Assembly (NCBI RefSeq): GCF_024585285.1
Contig: NZ_CP040755.1
Coordinates: 4,154,001 to 4,218,000, forward strand
Origin: Colwellia sp. M166
Lineage (GTDB): Bacteria > Pseudomonadota > Gammaproteobacteria > Enterobacterales > Alteromonadaceae
DNA length: 64,000 nucleotides
Direction: 5' to 3'
The notes below the pieces were generated by a model. It was not told the DNA's origin. It saw only the letters and a program-made list of their open reading frames with translations, and did no database searches. Shown here piece after piece: positions 37,456 through 47,197 of the stretch. The position numbers and the translations under genes are program-made. Within the stretch, counting starts at the first letter, position 1; each line of letters starts with the position of its first letter.

Positions 37456-37764
37456 TTATTCGTCTGGTGCTTCTAATGTAAACACTAAATGTTTGCGCAT
37501 ATTTTTTAAAATAACGCCTTTTTTAAGCATTGCTCCGCTCAAGCGTTTTTGCCATTTTAATAAATCTGGTTTTGCAGTCTCTAAAGCTTGCTCGTTTTCG
37601 AACTGAAAGCACAGCAGTAGTGAACTTGGAAATAAGTGATATTCAACGTCAAACCAGCATTGCAGCATACCAGAAAGTTCAGCGCGGCCTTGTTCTTCTA
37701 GTTTGTTGGCAATATTAAGTACAAGTGCTTGCTGCTTTATTTGTACAGCGGAGAGTTTCTTCAT
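37456..37764 (-). CDS. Conserved small protein of unknown function
   Basis: 102 residues, ATG start, cytoplasmic. The sequence has the composition of a folded alpha/beta protein: an N-terminal helix (VQIKQQALVLNIANKLEEQGRAELSGMLQ), strands with WFDVEYHLFPSSLLLCFQFE, a helix (ENEQALETAKPDLLKWQKRLSGAMLKKG) and a final strand HLVFTLEAP. I do not recognise the family. A short divergent region separates it from a gene remnant and slyD. Confidence 0.6.
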   Translation of the reverse strand: MKKLSAVQIKQQALVLNIANKLEEQGRAELSGMLQCWFDVEYHLFPSSLLLCFQFENEQALETAKPDLLKWQKRLSGAMLKKGVILKNMRKHLVFTLEAPDE

Positions 37765-37857
37765 TATTAAAATCCAAGTTAGCGGCTAAAAATTCAGCCG
37801 GAATAGGGGGCATTATACGCAAGCTTATAGGCAGGCAACAACATTGAAAGGGAGTTA

Positions 37858-38120
37858 ATGTTTAACATGGTGTTTCAGGAATTAGCTGCCTATTTATCCT
37901 TTGCAGATGGAGCATATAAAACAATCTACCAAGATGAAAAACCGCGGGTTATTGATCTCACTCCATTTTACTTATCATTGCTAGTCAGTTAATTTGACTA
38001 CAAATATTTTATATTGCACAAGTCGCCGGTTTAGGTTTAGCACTAAGCACTGATATAAATGCGGCGTTCGCGTTACGACCTCATACAGAACTTGCACTAG
38101 GCCTCAATTGTCTGTGGTAG
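37858..38120 (+). pseudogene. Short frameshifted gene remnant
   Basis: ATG 37858 has a strong ribosome site (GGGAGTTA) and reads 44 codons (FQELAAYLSFADGAYKTIYQ... to VS then TAA). After the stop the same frame gives FDYKYF and then closes, while another frame continues 33 codons (QVAGLGLALSTDINAAFALR...) to TAG 38118. The two parts look like one small coding region broken by a stop and a frameshift. Product not recognised. Confidence 0.4.
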
Positions 38121-38200
38121 GTGTATCAGTATTTTGCTAAACTCCAAAAAAATATATTCGCCATTTTATGGTGAGTAACCCAATACAGTATGGAAATAAA

Positions 38201-38695
38201 ATGAAAATTACCGATAAAACCGTTGTTCAGTTTCACTACACACTTAAAGATGAAGCAGGCGTTGAGCTTGAAAACTCACATGCTGGCGATCCGCTAGCTT
38301 ACCTGCATGGTTATAAAAATATGCTGGTCGGTTTAGAAAACGCTTTAGCGGGTAAAGAAACTGGCGAAAAGTTTTCGGTGACGTTACAACCTGAAGATGC
38401 TTACGGTGAGCGCAAAGAAGATGCGATTCAGCGAGTGCCAGTAAAACATTTACAAGGTTTGCCAACACCAAGCGCAAAATGGAAAGCAGGCATGACTGCC
38501 GTCGTGAATACTGAAGGTGGTCAACGTCAAGTGACTGTTGTTAAAGCCGGTAAATTCATGATCACCGTTGACATTAACCCGCCACTAGCCGGTAAAGTTT
38601 TAACTTTTGATATCGAAGTTACTGATGTACGTGCTGCAACGGCAGAAGAAGTTGAGCATGGTCACGCCCACGGTGTTGGTGGTCATCACCACTAA
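38201..38695 (+). CDS. slyD: FKBP-type peptidylprolyl isomerase SlyD
   Basis: 164 residues from MKITDKTVVQFHYTLKDEAG, the normal SlyD N-terminus; the frame extends 11 codons upstream without conservation. FKBP domain and the inserted flap (FSVTLQPEDAYGERKEDAIQRVPVKHLQG) are present, and the C-terminus is His-rich (HGHAHGVGGHHH), as in SlyD, which binds nickel and helps fold proteins. The His tail is shorter than in E. coli. A terminator follows at 38720. Confidence 0.93.
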   Translation: MKITDKTVVQFHYTLKDEAGVELENSHAGDPLAYLHGYKNMLVGLENALAGKETGEKFSVTLQPEDAYGERKEDAIQRVPVKHLQGLPTPSAKWKAGMTAVVNTEGGQRQVTVVKAGKFMITVDINPPLAGKVLTFDIEVTDVRAATAEEVEHGHAHGVGGHHH

Positions 38696-38719
38696 GCAAG
38701 TCATTGCACTTTCTCTATT

Positions 38720-38745
38720 AAACCGGCGCTATGCCGGTTTTTTAT
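38720..38745 (+). terminator. Rho-independent terminator after slyD
   Basis: AACCGGC / GCCGGTT with a short loop and a T run, 25 bases after the stop codon. Confidence 0.85.
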
Positions 38746-38914
38746 CTCCAGAAAATAGTGATTTTTGTTGATTTATGCTTTTCAGTTCATTTGTTTTTAT
38801 GGTTGTTTAGCTGAATAAACTTTCTGTTTATCGCATTCACTTTCTTATTCCTTTATCGTACTGTTATGGTGAGTTATACATTTAGGTCATTAAAATAACA
38901 ATAAGGTCGATAAT

Positions 38915-40222
38915 ATGTTTACATCATTAAAGTCAACTGTCACCACCATAGCGTTAGTCGTAAGTTCAGTGTTGTCTCAATCAGTATGGGCTGAAACTTC
39001 AGTTATTCATGCCGGAGAGTTATTGGTTATTGCGGGTCAAGCGCCGTTAAAAAATCAAACCTTAGTGATCACTGATGGTAAAGTGTCGGCGGTTAAATCT
39101 GGCTTTATTGCCGCTAATACATTTGCTGATGACGCTAAACTTATTGATTTGTCATCGAGTTTTGTGATGTCAGGGCTGATGGATATGCATGTGCATTTGC
39201 AAGGTGAATTAGGGCCAAATAATGATAGTGAAATGGTTAATTTATCTGATGCCGATACGTTAATGAAAAGCGCTTATTTTGCTAAAAAAACCTTAATGGC
39301 GGGTTTTACCACAGTACGCGATTTAGGCAGTAGTGCAGAGCAAGTGTTCGCCCTACGTGATGGTGTTAAACGGGGTTGGGTAACTGGACCAACGATTATT
39401 GCTGCCGGTTCAAGTGTCGCGGTTACTGGCGGACATGGTGATGTTGATGGTATGGCGCCTGACCTAATGGAACTGCATACCGCAAAAACCGTTTGTGATG
39501 GACCGTATGACTGTCGACGAGCAACACGACACGCTATTAAGTTTGGTGCTGATGTGATCAAAATTACCTCTACCGGTGGCGTATTATCAGATACTGATAC
39601 AGGTACTGGTCAGCAAATGGCTGATGATGAAATTAAAGAAGTTGTTGATACTGCCCATGCACTTGGTCGTAAAGTAGCGAGCCATGCCCATGCCGCAGCG
39701 GGTATTAATGCCGCATTGCGCGCCGGAGTTGATAGCATTGAGCATGGTAGCTATGCCGATAAAGAAAGCATTAAATTATTCAAAAAAAGCGGTGCTTATT
39801 TAGTACCCACCTTAATGGCGGGTGATACCGTGGTTAATATGGCAAAAACCTCTGATTTTATGTCACCTGCAATTAGCGCTAAAGCTATTCGTGTGGGGGG
39901 CGATATGATCGAAAGCTTTAAACGTGCCTATAAAGCAGGGGTCAAAATAGCCTACGGAACCGACAGCGGTGTTTCAAAGCATGGTTATAATGCTAGAGAA
40001 GCACAATTAATGTTAGCTGCTGGTATGTCGCCACAAGATATTTTAGTCTCGGCTACTATCAATGGCGCTGACTTAATTGGCCGAACAAAAAGTGTCGGCA
40101 CTCTAGAGGTGGGTAAAGTAGCTGATGTTATTGCTATGCACGGTAGCCCGTTAAACGATATTGATGAACTACTTGATGTTGATTTTGTGATGAAATCAGG
40201 GGAAGTTGTTAAGCAAAAATAG
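38915..40222 (+). CDS. Exported amidohydrolase-family protein (imidazolonepropionase/prolidase-like)
   Basis: 435 residues with a TAAGG ribosome site and a Sec signal peptide (cut VWA-E, residue 26). The amidohydrolase metal motif is MDMHVHL (near residue 92), the carboxylated-Lys site is likely DVIKITSTGG, further ligands are SHAHA and SIEHGSY, and the catalytic Asp is in YGTDSG. Exported members of this group (Sgx9260-like) cleave dipeptides such as Xaa-Arg/Lys or Xaa-Pro, consistent with peptide scavenging in the periplasm. A single-gene unit. Confidence 0.88.
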   Translation: MFTSLKSTVTTIALVVSSVLSQSVWAETSVIHAGELLVIAGQAPLKNQTLVITDGKVSAVKSGFIAANTFADDAKLIDLSSSFVMSGLMDMHVHLQGELGPNNDSEMVNLSDADTLMKSAYFAKKTLMAGFTTVRDLGSSAEQVFALRDGVKRGWVTGPTIIAAGSSVAVTGGHGDVDGMAPDLMELHTAKTVCDGPYDCRRATRHAIKFGADVIKITSTGGVLSDTDTGTGQQMADDEIKEVVDTAHALGRKVASHAHAAAGINAALRAGVDSIEHGSYADKESIKLFKKSGAYLVPTLMAGDTVVNMAKTSDFMSPAISAKAIRVGGDMIESFKRAYKAGVKIAYGTDSGVSKHGYNAREAQLMLAAGMSPQDILVSATINGADLIGRTKSVGTLEVGKVADVIAMHGSPLNDIDELLDVDFVMKSGEVVKQK

Positions 40223-40255
40223 CTAAAATAAGTAAAGTTTTTTTGATAAGTGTAA

Positions 40256-40282
40256 TTTAAGGCTGTTGATAATAGCCTTAAA
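40256..40282. terminator. Hairpin between the amidohydrolase and the convergent DMT gene
   Basis: TTTAAGGCT / AGCCTTAAA, 9 bp perfect, followed by a T-rich stretch on the forward side. It probably ends the amidohydrolase transcript and may work in both directions. Confidence 0.6.
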
Positions 40283-40331
40283 TTATTTCCCCGTACTCTT
40301 TAGCTTTTACTCAAGTACAGAATATGGGGAT

Positions 40332-41255
40332 TTACTTTAATGGCGTTGATTTTCTGCCTAATACACCTGTGGCTAATGCCACTCCGAGTAAGATCACAGC
40401 ACCGCCGCACAGCATCATTAAACTGATTGTTTCATCTAAAAATAATGTTCCCCATAAAATGCCAAAAACTGGAATTAAATAGGTAACAGATATAGCTTTT
40501 GCGGGGCCTAATTCAGCGATAAGACGAAAAAATATAATATAGGCAACACCGGTACAAATAACGCCAATAAGTATCACCGAGCCAATGGCTTTTGCACTGG
40601 GTAATGTTTCAGGGATAAAAAATAAGCTCATTGGTAACAGTATGGCACTAGCCGTAATTTGACTGCCGGCAGCTAAAGCTAATGGCTTGATATCGGTTAA
40701 ATATTTTTTGGTATAATTTGCTGAAATACCGTAACAAAGTGCAGCTAACATTGCCGCTAACGTTGGCAATACCACATCCTTATCATTAAAAAATGCACTG
40801 TTATTACTGTCAAAGTGCCCATTTTCAGATACCAGTAAATATACCCCTAAAAAACCAATAAAGAGTCCTAATGTCGCGCTTGGTGTTAATTTATCTTTTA
40901 ACCAGAAATATGCCACGATAGCACCAAACATAGGTGTTGTTGCGTTCAATACTGAAGTTGTTCCTGCGGTTAACGTTAGTGTGGCATAACCAAAAAGAGC
41001 AAAAGGTATTGCGGTATTTAATGCCCCGACAACAAATATCCTTCGCCAACGTCCATTGAGTGCTTTGGTTTGTTTAAATAAAACTAAGCAGCTAAACAAG
41101 AATATAGCGCCAATGCTAGCACGCAATGTAGTGAACAATATCGGACCAAATTCAGGTGCGCCAATGCGCATAAACATGAATGAAGCACCCCAAATGCTCG
41201 CTAACAGTAGTAATTCTATCGTGGCTTTATAGTTTTTAAGGTTAAAGGTATTCAA
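40332..41255 (-). CDS. DMT-superfamily (EamA) transporter
   Basis: 307 residues. The start is a TTG preceded by GAGAAG; no ATG lies near the N-terminus. Ten membrane helices in two EamA halves: the first with SIWGASFMFMRIGAPEFGPILFTTLR (a conserved RhaT/YdcZ-like motif), the second starting near residue 165. Probably exports a small metabolite or amino acid; substrate unknown. Transcribed away from trmO/rcsF region in the same direction, but 111 bases separate it from trmO so it could have its own promoter. Confidence 0.87.
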   Translation of the reverse strand: MNTFNLKNYKATIELLLLASIWGASFMFMRIGAPEFGPILFTTLRASIGAIFLFSCLVLFKQTKALNGRWRRIFVVGALNTAIPFALFGYATLTLTAGTTSVLNATTPMFGAIVAYFWLKDKLTPSATLGLFIGFLGVYLLVSENGHFDSNNSAFFNDKDVVLPTLAAMLAALCYGISANYTKKYLTDIKPLALAAGSQITASAILLPMSLFFIPETLPSAKAIGSVILIGVICTGVAYIIFFRLIAELGPAKAISVTYLIPVFGILWGTLFLDETISLMMLCGGAVILLGVALATGVLGRKSTPLK

Positions 41256-41365
41256 TCGCTTCTCTTGTGAATGCTGATATTGATGAGCTTTGCTAGCAGT
41301 TTAGCGTTTAACGTTATCTGTACTCGCGATAATCGGACGATTGATATAAATAATCTCAGCGGAGA

Positions 41366-42106
41366 TCAAACAGGTGAAGGCTTGTTTATTTCAACAGAGA
41401 TGACCCTAATGGTATGGCTACCATCGAATTGCCACTGAATATTAAATTCATACAAGCTCATACCGTAGATTTTATTGTCAGCATGTTTTTGTTTATAAGC
41501 CGGGCGAGGGTCTTGGCTTAGTACCTGCTCAATGAGTTGACGTAGTTTTGGGTATGATGATGAATATTCATCAATAACTGTTACTGCAGCTGCAGTAAAT
41601 ATGATGCTAAGGTCATTCGTTGGTTGCTGATGGGCATATCCGCCTTGGGCATCAGCAATAATATCGGCATAGGGAACATAAGGCTTAATATCGACTATCG
41701 GGGTGCCATCAAGTAAATCAAATTCACTTATATGCAAAATAACCTGCGAGCCTTGATGCTCGGCTTGTAGCTCTATTTCGTCGAGCTTTACCACCGACAT
41801 GCCAATAGGATTGGGTCTAAACGTTGAGCGTGTTGCCAATACGCCGAGCTTTTTATTACCGCCTAAGCGTGGTGGGCGTACTAAGGGTTTCCAACCTTGT
41901 GCTTGGGTGCCATGAAAAACAAATATTAGCCAAATATGGCTAAACTGCGCTAAACCTCTGACCAATTCAGCATTATTGGCCGTTCCTGTTAGGCGTATTT
42001 GCCCTTGTGCTGCGGTGACAATGCCGGGTTGGCGGGGAATAGCGAACTTTTCTTTATAAGGCGAGTCGACAGTGCCAATGACATTTACCTTAATACTGTC
42101 GATCAT
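41366..42106 (-). CDS. trmO: tRNA (N6-threonylcarbamoyladenosine37-N6)-methyltransferase TrmO
   Basis: 246 residues. The TsaA/YaeB beta-barrel signature is present: VIGTVDSPYKEKFAIPRQPGIVTAAQGQIRL at the N-terminus, FSHIWLIFVFHG, and RPPRLGGNKKLGVLATRSTFRPNPIGMSVVKL in the middle, then the C-terminal extension usual for gammaproteobacterial TrmO. Uses SAM to methylate t6A37 in certain tRNAs. Its start overlaps the rcsF stop (ATGA), the same order as in E. coli (rcsF next to tsaA/trmO), indicating a conserved operon. Confidence 0.93.
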   Translation of the reverse strand: MIDSIKVNVIGTVDSPYKEKFAIPRQPGIVTAAQGQIRLTGTANNAELVRGLAQFSHIWLIFVFHGTQAQGWKPLVRPPRLGGNKKLGVLATRSTFRPNPIGMSVVKLDEIELQAEHQGSQVILHISEFDLLDGTPIVDIKPYVPYADIIADAQGGYAHQQPTNDLSIIFTAAAVTVIDEYSSSYPKLRQLIEQVLSQDPRPAYKQKHADNKIYGMSLYEFNIQWQFDGSHTIRVISVEINKPSPV

Positions 42107-42531
42107 TTGTTCTCTTGCTCAACCTTAAATGCGCGGCCATAGCATACGGTTGATGCTAGACAATATTTTGCAGCCTTATCGTCTGTTATCATCACGCATT
42201 GGCTAAAAATAATAGCGTTTGCACCAAGTTGATAAGCTTTGCGTCTTGCTTCTGTGCGGGCGTCAATTTCATTAGGTGCAGCATGATAAGCTTTTTCTTG
42301 GCAAGACTCGCCCTCAACTAAACCAAGAAATTTATATTTTCCAGCTAGATCTTGCTCTTTTTCAACCATTTTTACTTTTGTCGGCGAAAAGTAATGTTTG
42401 AAATTATCACGGTCTAGGTTGGTTGATACATGGTTTATTTTTGCGCAACCAGTTATTGCCAGTGTTATCAATACAGTAAGCTGAATTATACGTTTATTTA
42501 ATACCAGCGATTTTTTATAAGTTTTATGCAT
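42103..42531 (-). CDS. rcsF: Outer-membrane lipoprotein RcsF
   Basis: 142 residues. Lipoprotein signal with lipobox ITGC. The soluble domain has the four Cys expected of RcsF (GESCQ, FSQC, KYC, TVC), which form its two disulphides, in the pattern K-FLGLVEGESCQ...A-R-A--LGANAIIFSQC...C-A--VCYGRAF. RcsF senses envelope damage for the Rcs phosphorelay in Enterobacterales; many marine gammaproteobacteria keep RcsF without the full relay, and no rcs kinase gene is in this window. Directly upstream of and overlapping trmO. Confidence 0.82.
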   Translation of the reverse strand: MHKTYKKSLVLNKRIIQLTVLITLAITGCAKINHVSTNLDRDNFKHYFSPTKVKMVEKEQDLAGKYKFLGLVEGESCQEKAYHAAPNEIDARTEARRKAYQLGANAIIFSQCVMITDDKAAKYCLASTVCYGRAFKVEQENK

Positions 42532-42599
42532 TATTTTATTACCATTACTGTTAGTTTAGCTTGTTCTAAGCATTACTAATGCTGTGCTAATTTACACAA

Positions 42600-44723
42600 T
42601 TAGTTAATCCGTTGGGTGTTTCCCTTGATCCAATAATCGAATAATTCATCAATCGTTTTACTTTGTTGCTTCATTGTTAACCAATTACGCATAAATAGTT
42701 CAAAAGCATGATCATTTTTATTAATAGGAAAAGCCATATAAAGCGGCGCTAATTCAGGCTTAGGTACCACTACGGTATAGCTTGGATTGAGTAGTGTCCA
42801 AGCTGATGATGCCGCTGCACCAAAAACCATGGCATCAATATGAGCATACTCTGCTTTAAAAAATAAGCGTGGTGTTGATATTTCCCAAGCCTTGCCATGA
42901 GTAAAGGTTTTAGCAATGGCTTTTTTATAATAAAAGCTTTCAGGGATACCTAAGATAAGATCGTCGCGCTGGAGGATGTTATCCCACTGGGTAAACTCTG
43001 CTCGGCGTTTATCTTTAACGACTATGGCAATACTTTGCGTACTGTATGGCATGGTTAGCGTGAATTGTGCCATATTGTCTGGAATAACCGGCACACCCGT
43101 TGTTATGTCTAGATAACCGGACGCTAATAATGATTTAGCCTGATGACGAAATATTCTTACAAACTCAATATCAACATTTAAATCAATAGCCAGTTGATTC
43201 ATTATTTCAATATCAAAGCCCACGAGCTTGCCGTCATTGTTGTGGAATGAGTAAGGCAAATCATCACGAAAATAGCCGACACGAATAAAACCACGTTGCT
43301 TAATGCGCGTAAGTACACCTACAAAGGGTTGAGTGGTTTCACTACTTTGTGCGGCTTGATCTAAATAATGGCTTTTGACTTCGTCCATGAGAAAGTCACG
43401 CTCAATAAATTTAGTGTAGCCCTGATATTGATAACTAATAGCACTAAAACCAAACTTTAATGCCATAAAGGCAAATACGGATAAAGCGGGAATGATCAGG
43501 AGATATTTTATCAGTGCTTTTTTCTTTAGACTAAAAGCTTTCGCCATACTGGTGGCAACCAGTAAGGGTAAACAACTGGCGAAAGTCACCGAGAGCAATG
43601 CCGATAAACGACCCACCACTAAGTTTTCAGAAACAATAAAAAAATCGAACATAGAGTGTGAAACATTAAATAACTCTAATAGATTTTGCATTGCCAATGT
43701 ACTGGTGCCAAATAACTGTGGAATACCAATAACAATAAGTTTTACATAATCTTCAAAACTGATGTAAGCGCCAGAGAACCAAGCGGCAAATAAAACAAAG
43801 AGTAATGATAATAATTTACCACCAACAGGTAAGCTGTAACTAATAGGTACAATCACCTCAGAGACTTTATCGGCATTGTCGATATGCGCATATTGTGTCG
43901 CAATAAGTTGCTTAGTTTTTTCCACAATAATCGGAATAACAACAAAAAAGCTACCGGTTGCAAATGCGGTGATCATCGCTTCGCGCGATGCTTTTAAAAT
44001 CGCACGATAACCAAAAGGGGTAATGGTAGCTAGCAGGGCAGGAAAGACAACAAAAGAAAGTAACAGCACTAACACCAGTGAACTGGCGACATAGATCATT
44101 AAGCCATCAAGTTGTGAAGCATCAAGTGTTGATGCGGCTCGCCAACCGATACAAAATATACCGACAGGGGCAAAACGCATCACCAAGCTACTAATATTGC
44201 TAACGGATTGTTTTAAATTATTTAACACCGCTAATGATTGACGTTTATTTTTAATTGGCATTAAGCCAATACCAATAAATACGCTAAAAAACACCACTGA
44301 AGGGATAATGGCGTTAGCGAAGGCATTAAAGGGGTTTGACGGAATAAATAATTCAACTAAGTTAAATTCTTGGCTAACTTTAATGGTGTTGGCACTATAA
44401 AATTCAGCGGTTTGCCAATTGGGAAAGGACAGCGGTGCCATTAATATAAAACACAGCATTAAGGTCATCAGCAAGATGATCAACACTAAGGTACTTTTAA
44501 GTGCCAATTTTGCCTTACTGGCAGATAAACCGCCAATACCGACAATAAGCGATAACGAAATATAAGGCAGTGCCGTCATTTGTAATAGCATAACAAAGGC
44601 ATCAGCAAGATGACTAACCATCGAATATAAGGGCGCGTTAACACTACCAACGATAAGCCCAATGGCCATAGCAATAAGAATACGAGTCGATAATGGGATT
44701 TGGCTAAGTTTCAATATTGTCAT
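42600..44723 (-). CDS. Dicarboxylate/amino-acid:cation symporter fused to a periplasmic solute-binding domain
   Basis: 707 residues; ordinary glutamate/dicarboxylate symporters have about 400-440. Residues about 1-400 form an SDF (GltP/DctA-like) transporter with many membrane helices, though the family's serine-rich and NMDGT-type signatures are weak (FATGSFFVVIPIIVEK is seen). After a final helix near 405-425 comes a soluble family-3 binding-protein domain (from about 470: RGFIRVGYFRDDLPYSFHNNDGKLVGFDIEIMNQLA, ITTGVPVIPDN) ending near 700. The binding domain probably sits in the periplasm and delivers or senses ligand. Upstream of rcsF on the same strand. Confidence 0.87.
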   Translation of the reverse strand: MTILKLSQIPLSTRILIAMAIGLIVGSVNAPLYSMVSHLADAFVMLLQMTALPYISLSLIVGIGGLSASKAKLALKSTLVLIILLMTLMLCFILMAPLSFPNWQTAEFYSANTIKVSQEFNLVELFIPSNPFNAFANAIIPSVVFFSVFIGIGLMPIKNKRQSLAVLNNLKQSVSNISSLVMRFAPVGIFCIGWRAASTLDASQLDGLMIYVASSLVLVLLLSFVVFPALLATITPFGYRAILKASREAMITAFATGSFFVVIPIIVEKTKQLIATQYAHIDNADKVSEVIVPISYSLPVGGKLLSLLFVLFAAWFSGAYISFEDYVKLIVIGIPQLFGTSTLAMQNLLELFNVSHSMFDFFIVSENLVVGRLSALLSVTFASCLPLLVATSMAKAFSLKKKALIKYLLIIPALSVFAFMALKFGFSAISYQYQGYTKFIERDFLMDEVKSHYLDQAAQSSETTQPFVGVLTRIKQRGFIRVGYFRDDLPYSFHNNDGKLVGFDIEIMNQLAIDLNVDIEFVRIFRHQAKSLLASGYLDITTGVPVIPDNMAQFTLTMPYSTQSIAIVVKDKRRAEFTQWDNILQRDDLILGIPESFYYKKAIAKTFTHGKAWEISTPRLFFKAEYAHIDAMVFGAAASSAWTLLNPSYTVVVPKPELAPLYMAFPINKNDHAFELFMRNWLTMKQQSKTIDELFDYWIKGNTQRIN

Positions 44724-44786
44724 ACCAGATAAGAATAATGTTAGGTTGTTACTATTTTGCAGATTATAGTAAAGTGAATAAAAGAT

Positions 44787-44886
44787 ACATCCTGTACATG
44801 GCTGCTATTTCACATCCATGTGATCGCAGCATACCTTACATCCTGTACATGGCTGCTTTTTCACATCCATGTGATCTCAGCATACC
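44787..44886. repeat. Tandem repeat, two copies of a 51-bp hairpin-bearing unit
   Basis: Copies start at 44787 and 44838, differ at only a few positions, and a third begins (TACAT) at 44888. Each contains TCACAT-CC-ATGTGA nested inside GCTGC...GCAGC, a two-tier hairpin. It lies between the symporter start and the metG stop. A 64-codon forward frame across it is an artefact of the repeat. Confidence 0.85.
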
Positions 44887-44954
44887 GTACATAAAGGCAA
44901 ACCCTGCTTAATGTAAAGGTTTGCCTAATAGTGTACTAAGTAACTGAGTATTTG

Positions 44955-47078
44955 TTATTTAACGCGCATACCGGGTTGAGCTCCGTCATCTGGATTAAGT
45001 ATCCATAAGTCTTTACCACCTGGGCCTGCAGCTAATACCATGCCTTCTGACATACCAAAGCGCATTTTACGTGGCGCTAAGTTTGCGACCATAACGGTCA
45101 TTTTACCAATAAGATCTTCTGGCTGATAAGCTGACTTGATACCGGCGAATACCTGACGAGTTTCACCATTTTCTTGGCTATCAAGTGCTAAGGTTAACTT
45201 CAGTAACTTATCTGCTTTTTCAACATGTTCAGCGTTGATAATTTTCGCGATACGCAAATCTATTTTTGCAAAGTCATCAAATTGAATTTCTTCGCTGATA
45301 GGATCGCTGCCTAACGGGTCACTTAATGCGGCGCTGTTATCAACAACTTTTTCCTGCTTAGCCTGTTTTTTTGCTTTAGTTGGTTTTTCGTCATCATCTT
45401 TAACCAGTAAATTTTCTTTTGAAGCTTCAGTCATCGCGTTGACTTTGTCCATATCGACACGCTGCAATAAGGCTTTAAATTTGTTGATTTTATGATCCGT
45501 TAATAAGGTTTTGTGGCCTTCCCATATTAACGGGTCATTTAAGAATTCAGCGGTGCTATCGGCTAACACTGGCAGTACTGGTTTTAAATAAATCATCAAG
45601 GTACGGAACATATTAATACCCAATGAACAGATATCTTGTACTTCTTGTTGTTTTGTTTCGTCTTTAACTAACTGCCAAGGTTCTTTAATCGCGATGTATT
45701 CATTAACTTTGTCAGCTAATGCCATTATTTCACGCATACCACGACCAAAATCACGCGACTCGTAATGTGCTGCGATACTATCGCCAGCGGCCATTACTTC
45801 ATCCGCTAAAGCTTGGTTGTCAACGGTCGCTGAAAGCATACCGTCAAAACGTTTAGTGATAAAGCTTGCACAACGTGAGGCTATATTCACTACTTTACCA
45901 ACAAGATCCGAGTTTACTCGTTGAGCAAAATCTTTAAGATTTAAATCTAAATCATCAATACGATTGGTCAGTTTTGCTGCATAGTAATAACGTAAATATT
46001 CTGGATTTAGATGATCTAAATAAGTGCGACCTTTAATAAAGGTGCCTTTAGATTTAGACATTTTAGCGCCATCAACGGTAACAAAACCATGAGCATAAAC
46101 AGAGGTCGGTTTTCTATAACCCGCACCTTCAAGCATCGCTGGCCAGAATAAACTATGGAAATAGATAATGTCTTTACCGATAAAGTGATAAAGCTCAGCT
46201 TTAGAATCTAATTGCCAAAACGCGTCAAAATCAATGCCTTTTCTATCACATAAATTCTTAAAGCTACCCATATAACCGATAGGTGCGTCTAACCAAACGT
46301 AGAAGTATTTGCCGGGTGCGTTAGGAATTTCAAAACCAAAATAAGGCGCATCACGACTGATATCCCATTGTTTTAAACCTTGCTCGAACCATTCCGCGAG
46401 CTTGTTAGCCATTTCTTCTTGTAATGAGCCGCTGCGTGTCCACTCTTGCAACATATCGCCAAAAGCGGGCAAATCGAAGAAATAATGTTCTGAATCACGT
46501 AAAACGGGGGTTGCACCTGAAACCACTGAGCGTGGGTTTAGCACTTCAGTTGGTGAGTAGGTTTCGCCACAGTTATCACAGCTATCGCCATTTTGATCTT
46601 CGCTTTTACATTTAGGGCAAGTGCCCTTTACAAAGCGATCAGGTAAGAACATGCCTTTTTCTGGATCGTACAACTGTGAAATTGTGCGGGTTTTGATGTG
46701 ACCTTTCGCATGTAAACGATTATAAATTTCTTCAGCAAAAGCTTTATTTTCATCACTGTGCGTTGAATGATAATTATCATAGCTTATATGAAAGTCAGCA
46801 AAATCAGCCATATGCTCTTCACGCACACCCGCGATCATTTCTTCTGGTGTTACGCCAAGCTCTTGTGCTTTAAGCATGATAGGTGTGCCGTGGGCATCGT
46901 CAGCACAAACAAAATAAGTTTCATGACCACGCATTCGTTGGAAACGAACCCAAATATCGGTTTGGATATGCTCTAATAAATGGCCTAAATGAATAGAGCC
47001 ATTGGCATATGGAAGAGCACAGGTAACTAAAATTTTACGCTTATCTGTAGATGGTACAGATGACTTTGATAAAGACAT
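44955..47078 (-). CDS. metG: Methionyl-tRNA synthetase
   Basis: 707 residues. HIGH-like motif GSIHLGH (27-33), KMSKSKG near residue 345, zinc-binding knuckles [17 protein letters not shown] near 160, anticodon-binding helical domain, a charged linker ([13 protein letters not shown]), and a C-terminal tRNA-binding EMAP-type domain ([14 protein letters not shown]...), so it is the long dimeric type. Charges tRNA-Met. Divergent from apbC, the same neighbourhood as in E. coli. Confidence 0.97.
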   Translation of the reverse strand: MSLSKSSVPSTDKRKILVTCALPYANGSIHLGHLLEHIQTDIWVRFQRMRGHETYFVCADDAHGTPIMLKAQELGVTPEEMIAGVREEHMADFADFHISYDNYHSTHSDENKAFAEEIYNRLHAKGHIKTRTISQLYDPEKGMFLPDRFVKGTCPKCKSEDQNGDSCDNCGETYSPTEVLNPRSVVSGATPVLRDSEHYFFDLPAFGDMLQEWTRSGSLQEEMANKLAEWFEQGLKQWDISRDAPYFGFEIPNAPGKYFYVWLDAPIGYMGSFKNLCDRKGIDFDAFWQLDSKAELYHFIGKDIIYFHSLFWPAMLEGAGYRKPTSVYAHGFVTVDGAKMSKSKGTFIKGRTYLDHLNPEYLRYYYAAKLTNRIDDLDLNLKDFAQRVNSDLVGKVVNIASRCASFITKRFDGMLSATVDNQALADEVMAAGDSIAAHYESRDFGRGMREIMALADKVNEYIAIKEPWQLVKDETKQQEVQDICSLGINMFRTLMIYLKPVLPVLADSTAEFLNDPLIWEGHKTLLTDHKINKFKALLQRVDMDKVNAMTEASKENLLVKDDDEKPTKAKKQAKQEKVVDNSAALSDPLGSDPISEEIQFDDFAKIDLRIAKIINAEHVEKADKLLKLTLALDSQENGETRQVFAGIKSAYQPEDLIGKMTVMVANLAPRKMRFGMSEGMVLAAGPGGKDLWILNPDDGAQPGMRVK

Positions 47079-47197
47079 ATAAAGTTTACATATTATTGGT
47101 GGTAATTATGCAGGGAATGGTACAGAATTTGTCATTACTTTTCATTAAGAATTATCGTCTTTATGTCATAAAGAGCGGATAAAAGTGCGTTTTAAAA

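Noticed and set aside
44717..44911. A 64-codon forward frame with an internally repeated peptide
   Set aside because: It is the translation of the 51-bp tandem DNA repeat, lacks a ribosome site, and overlaps the start of the reverse-strand symporter gene.
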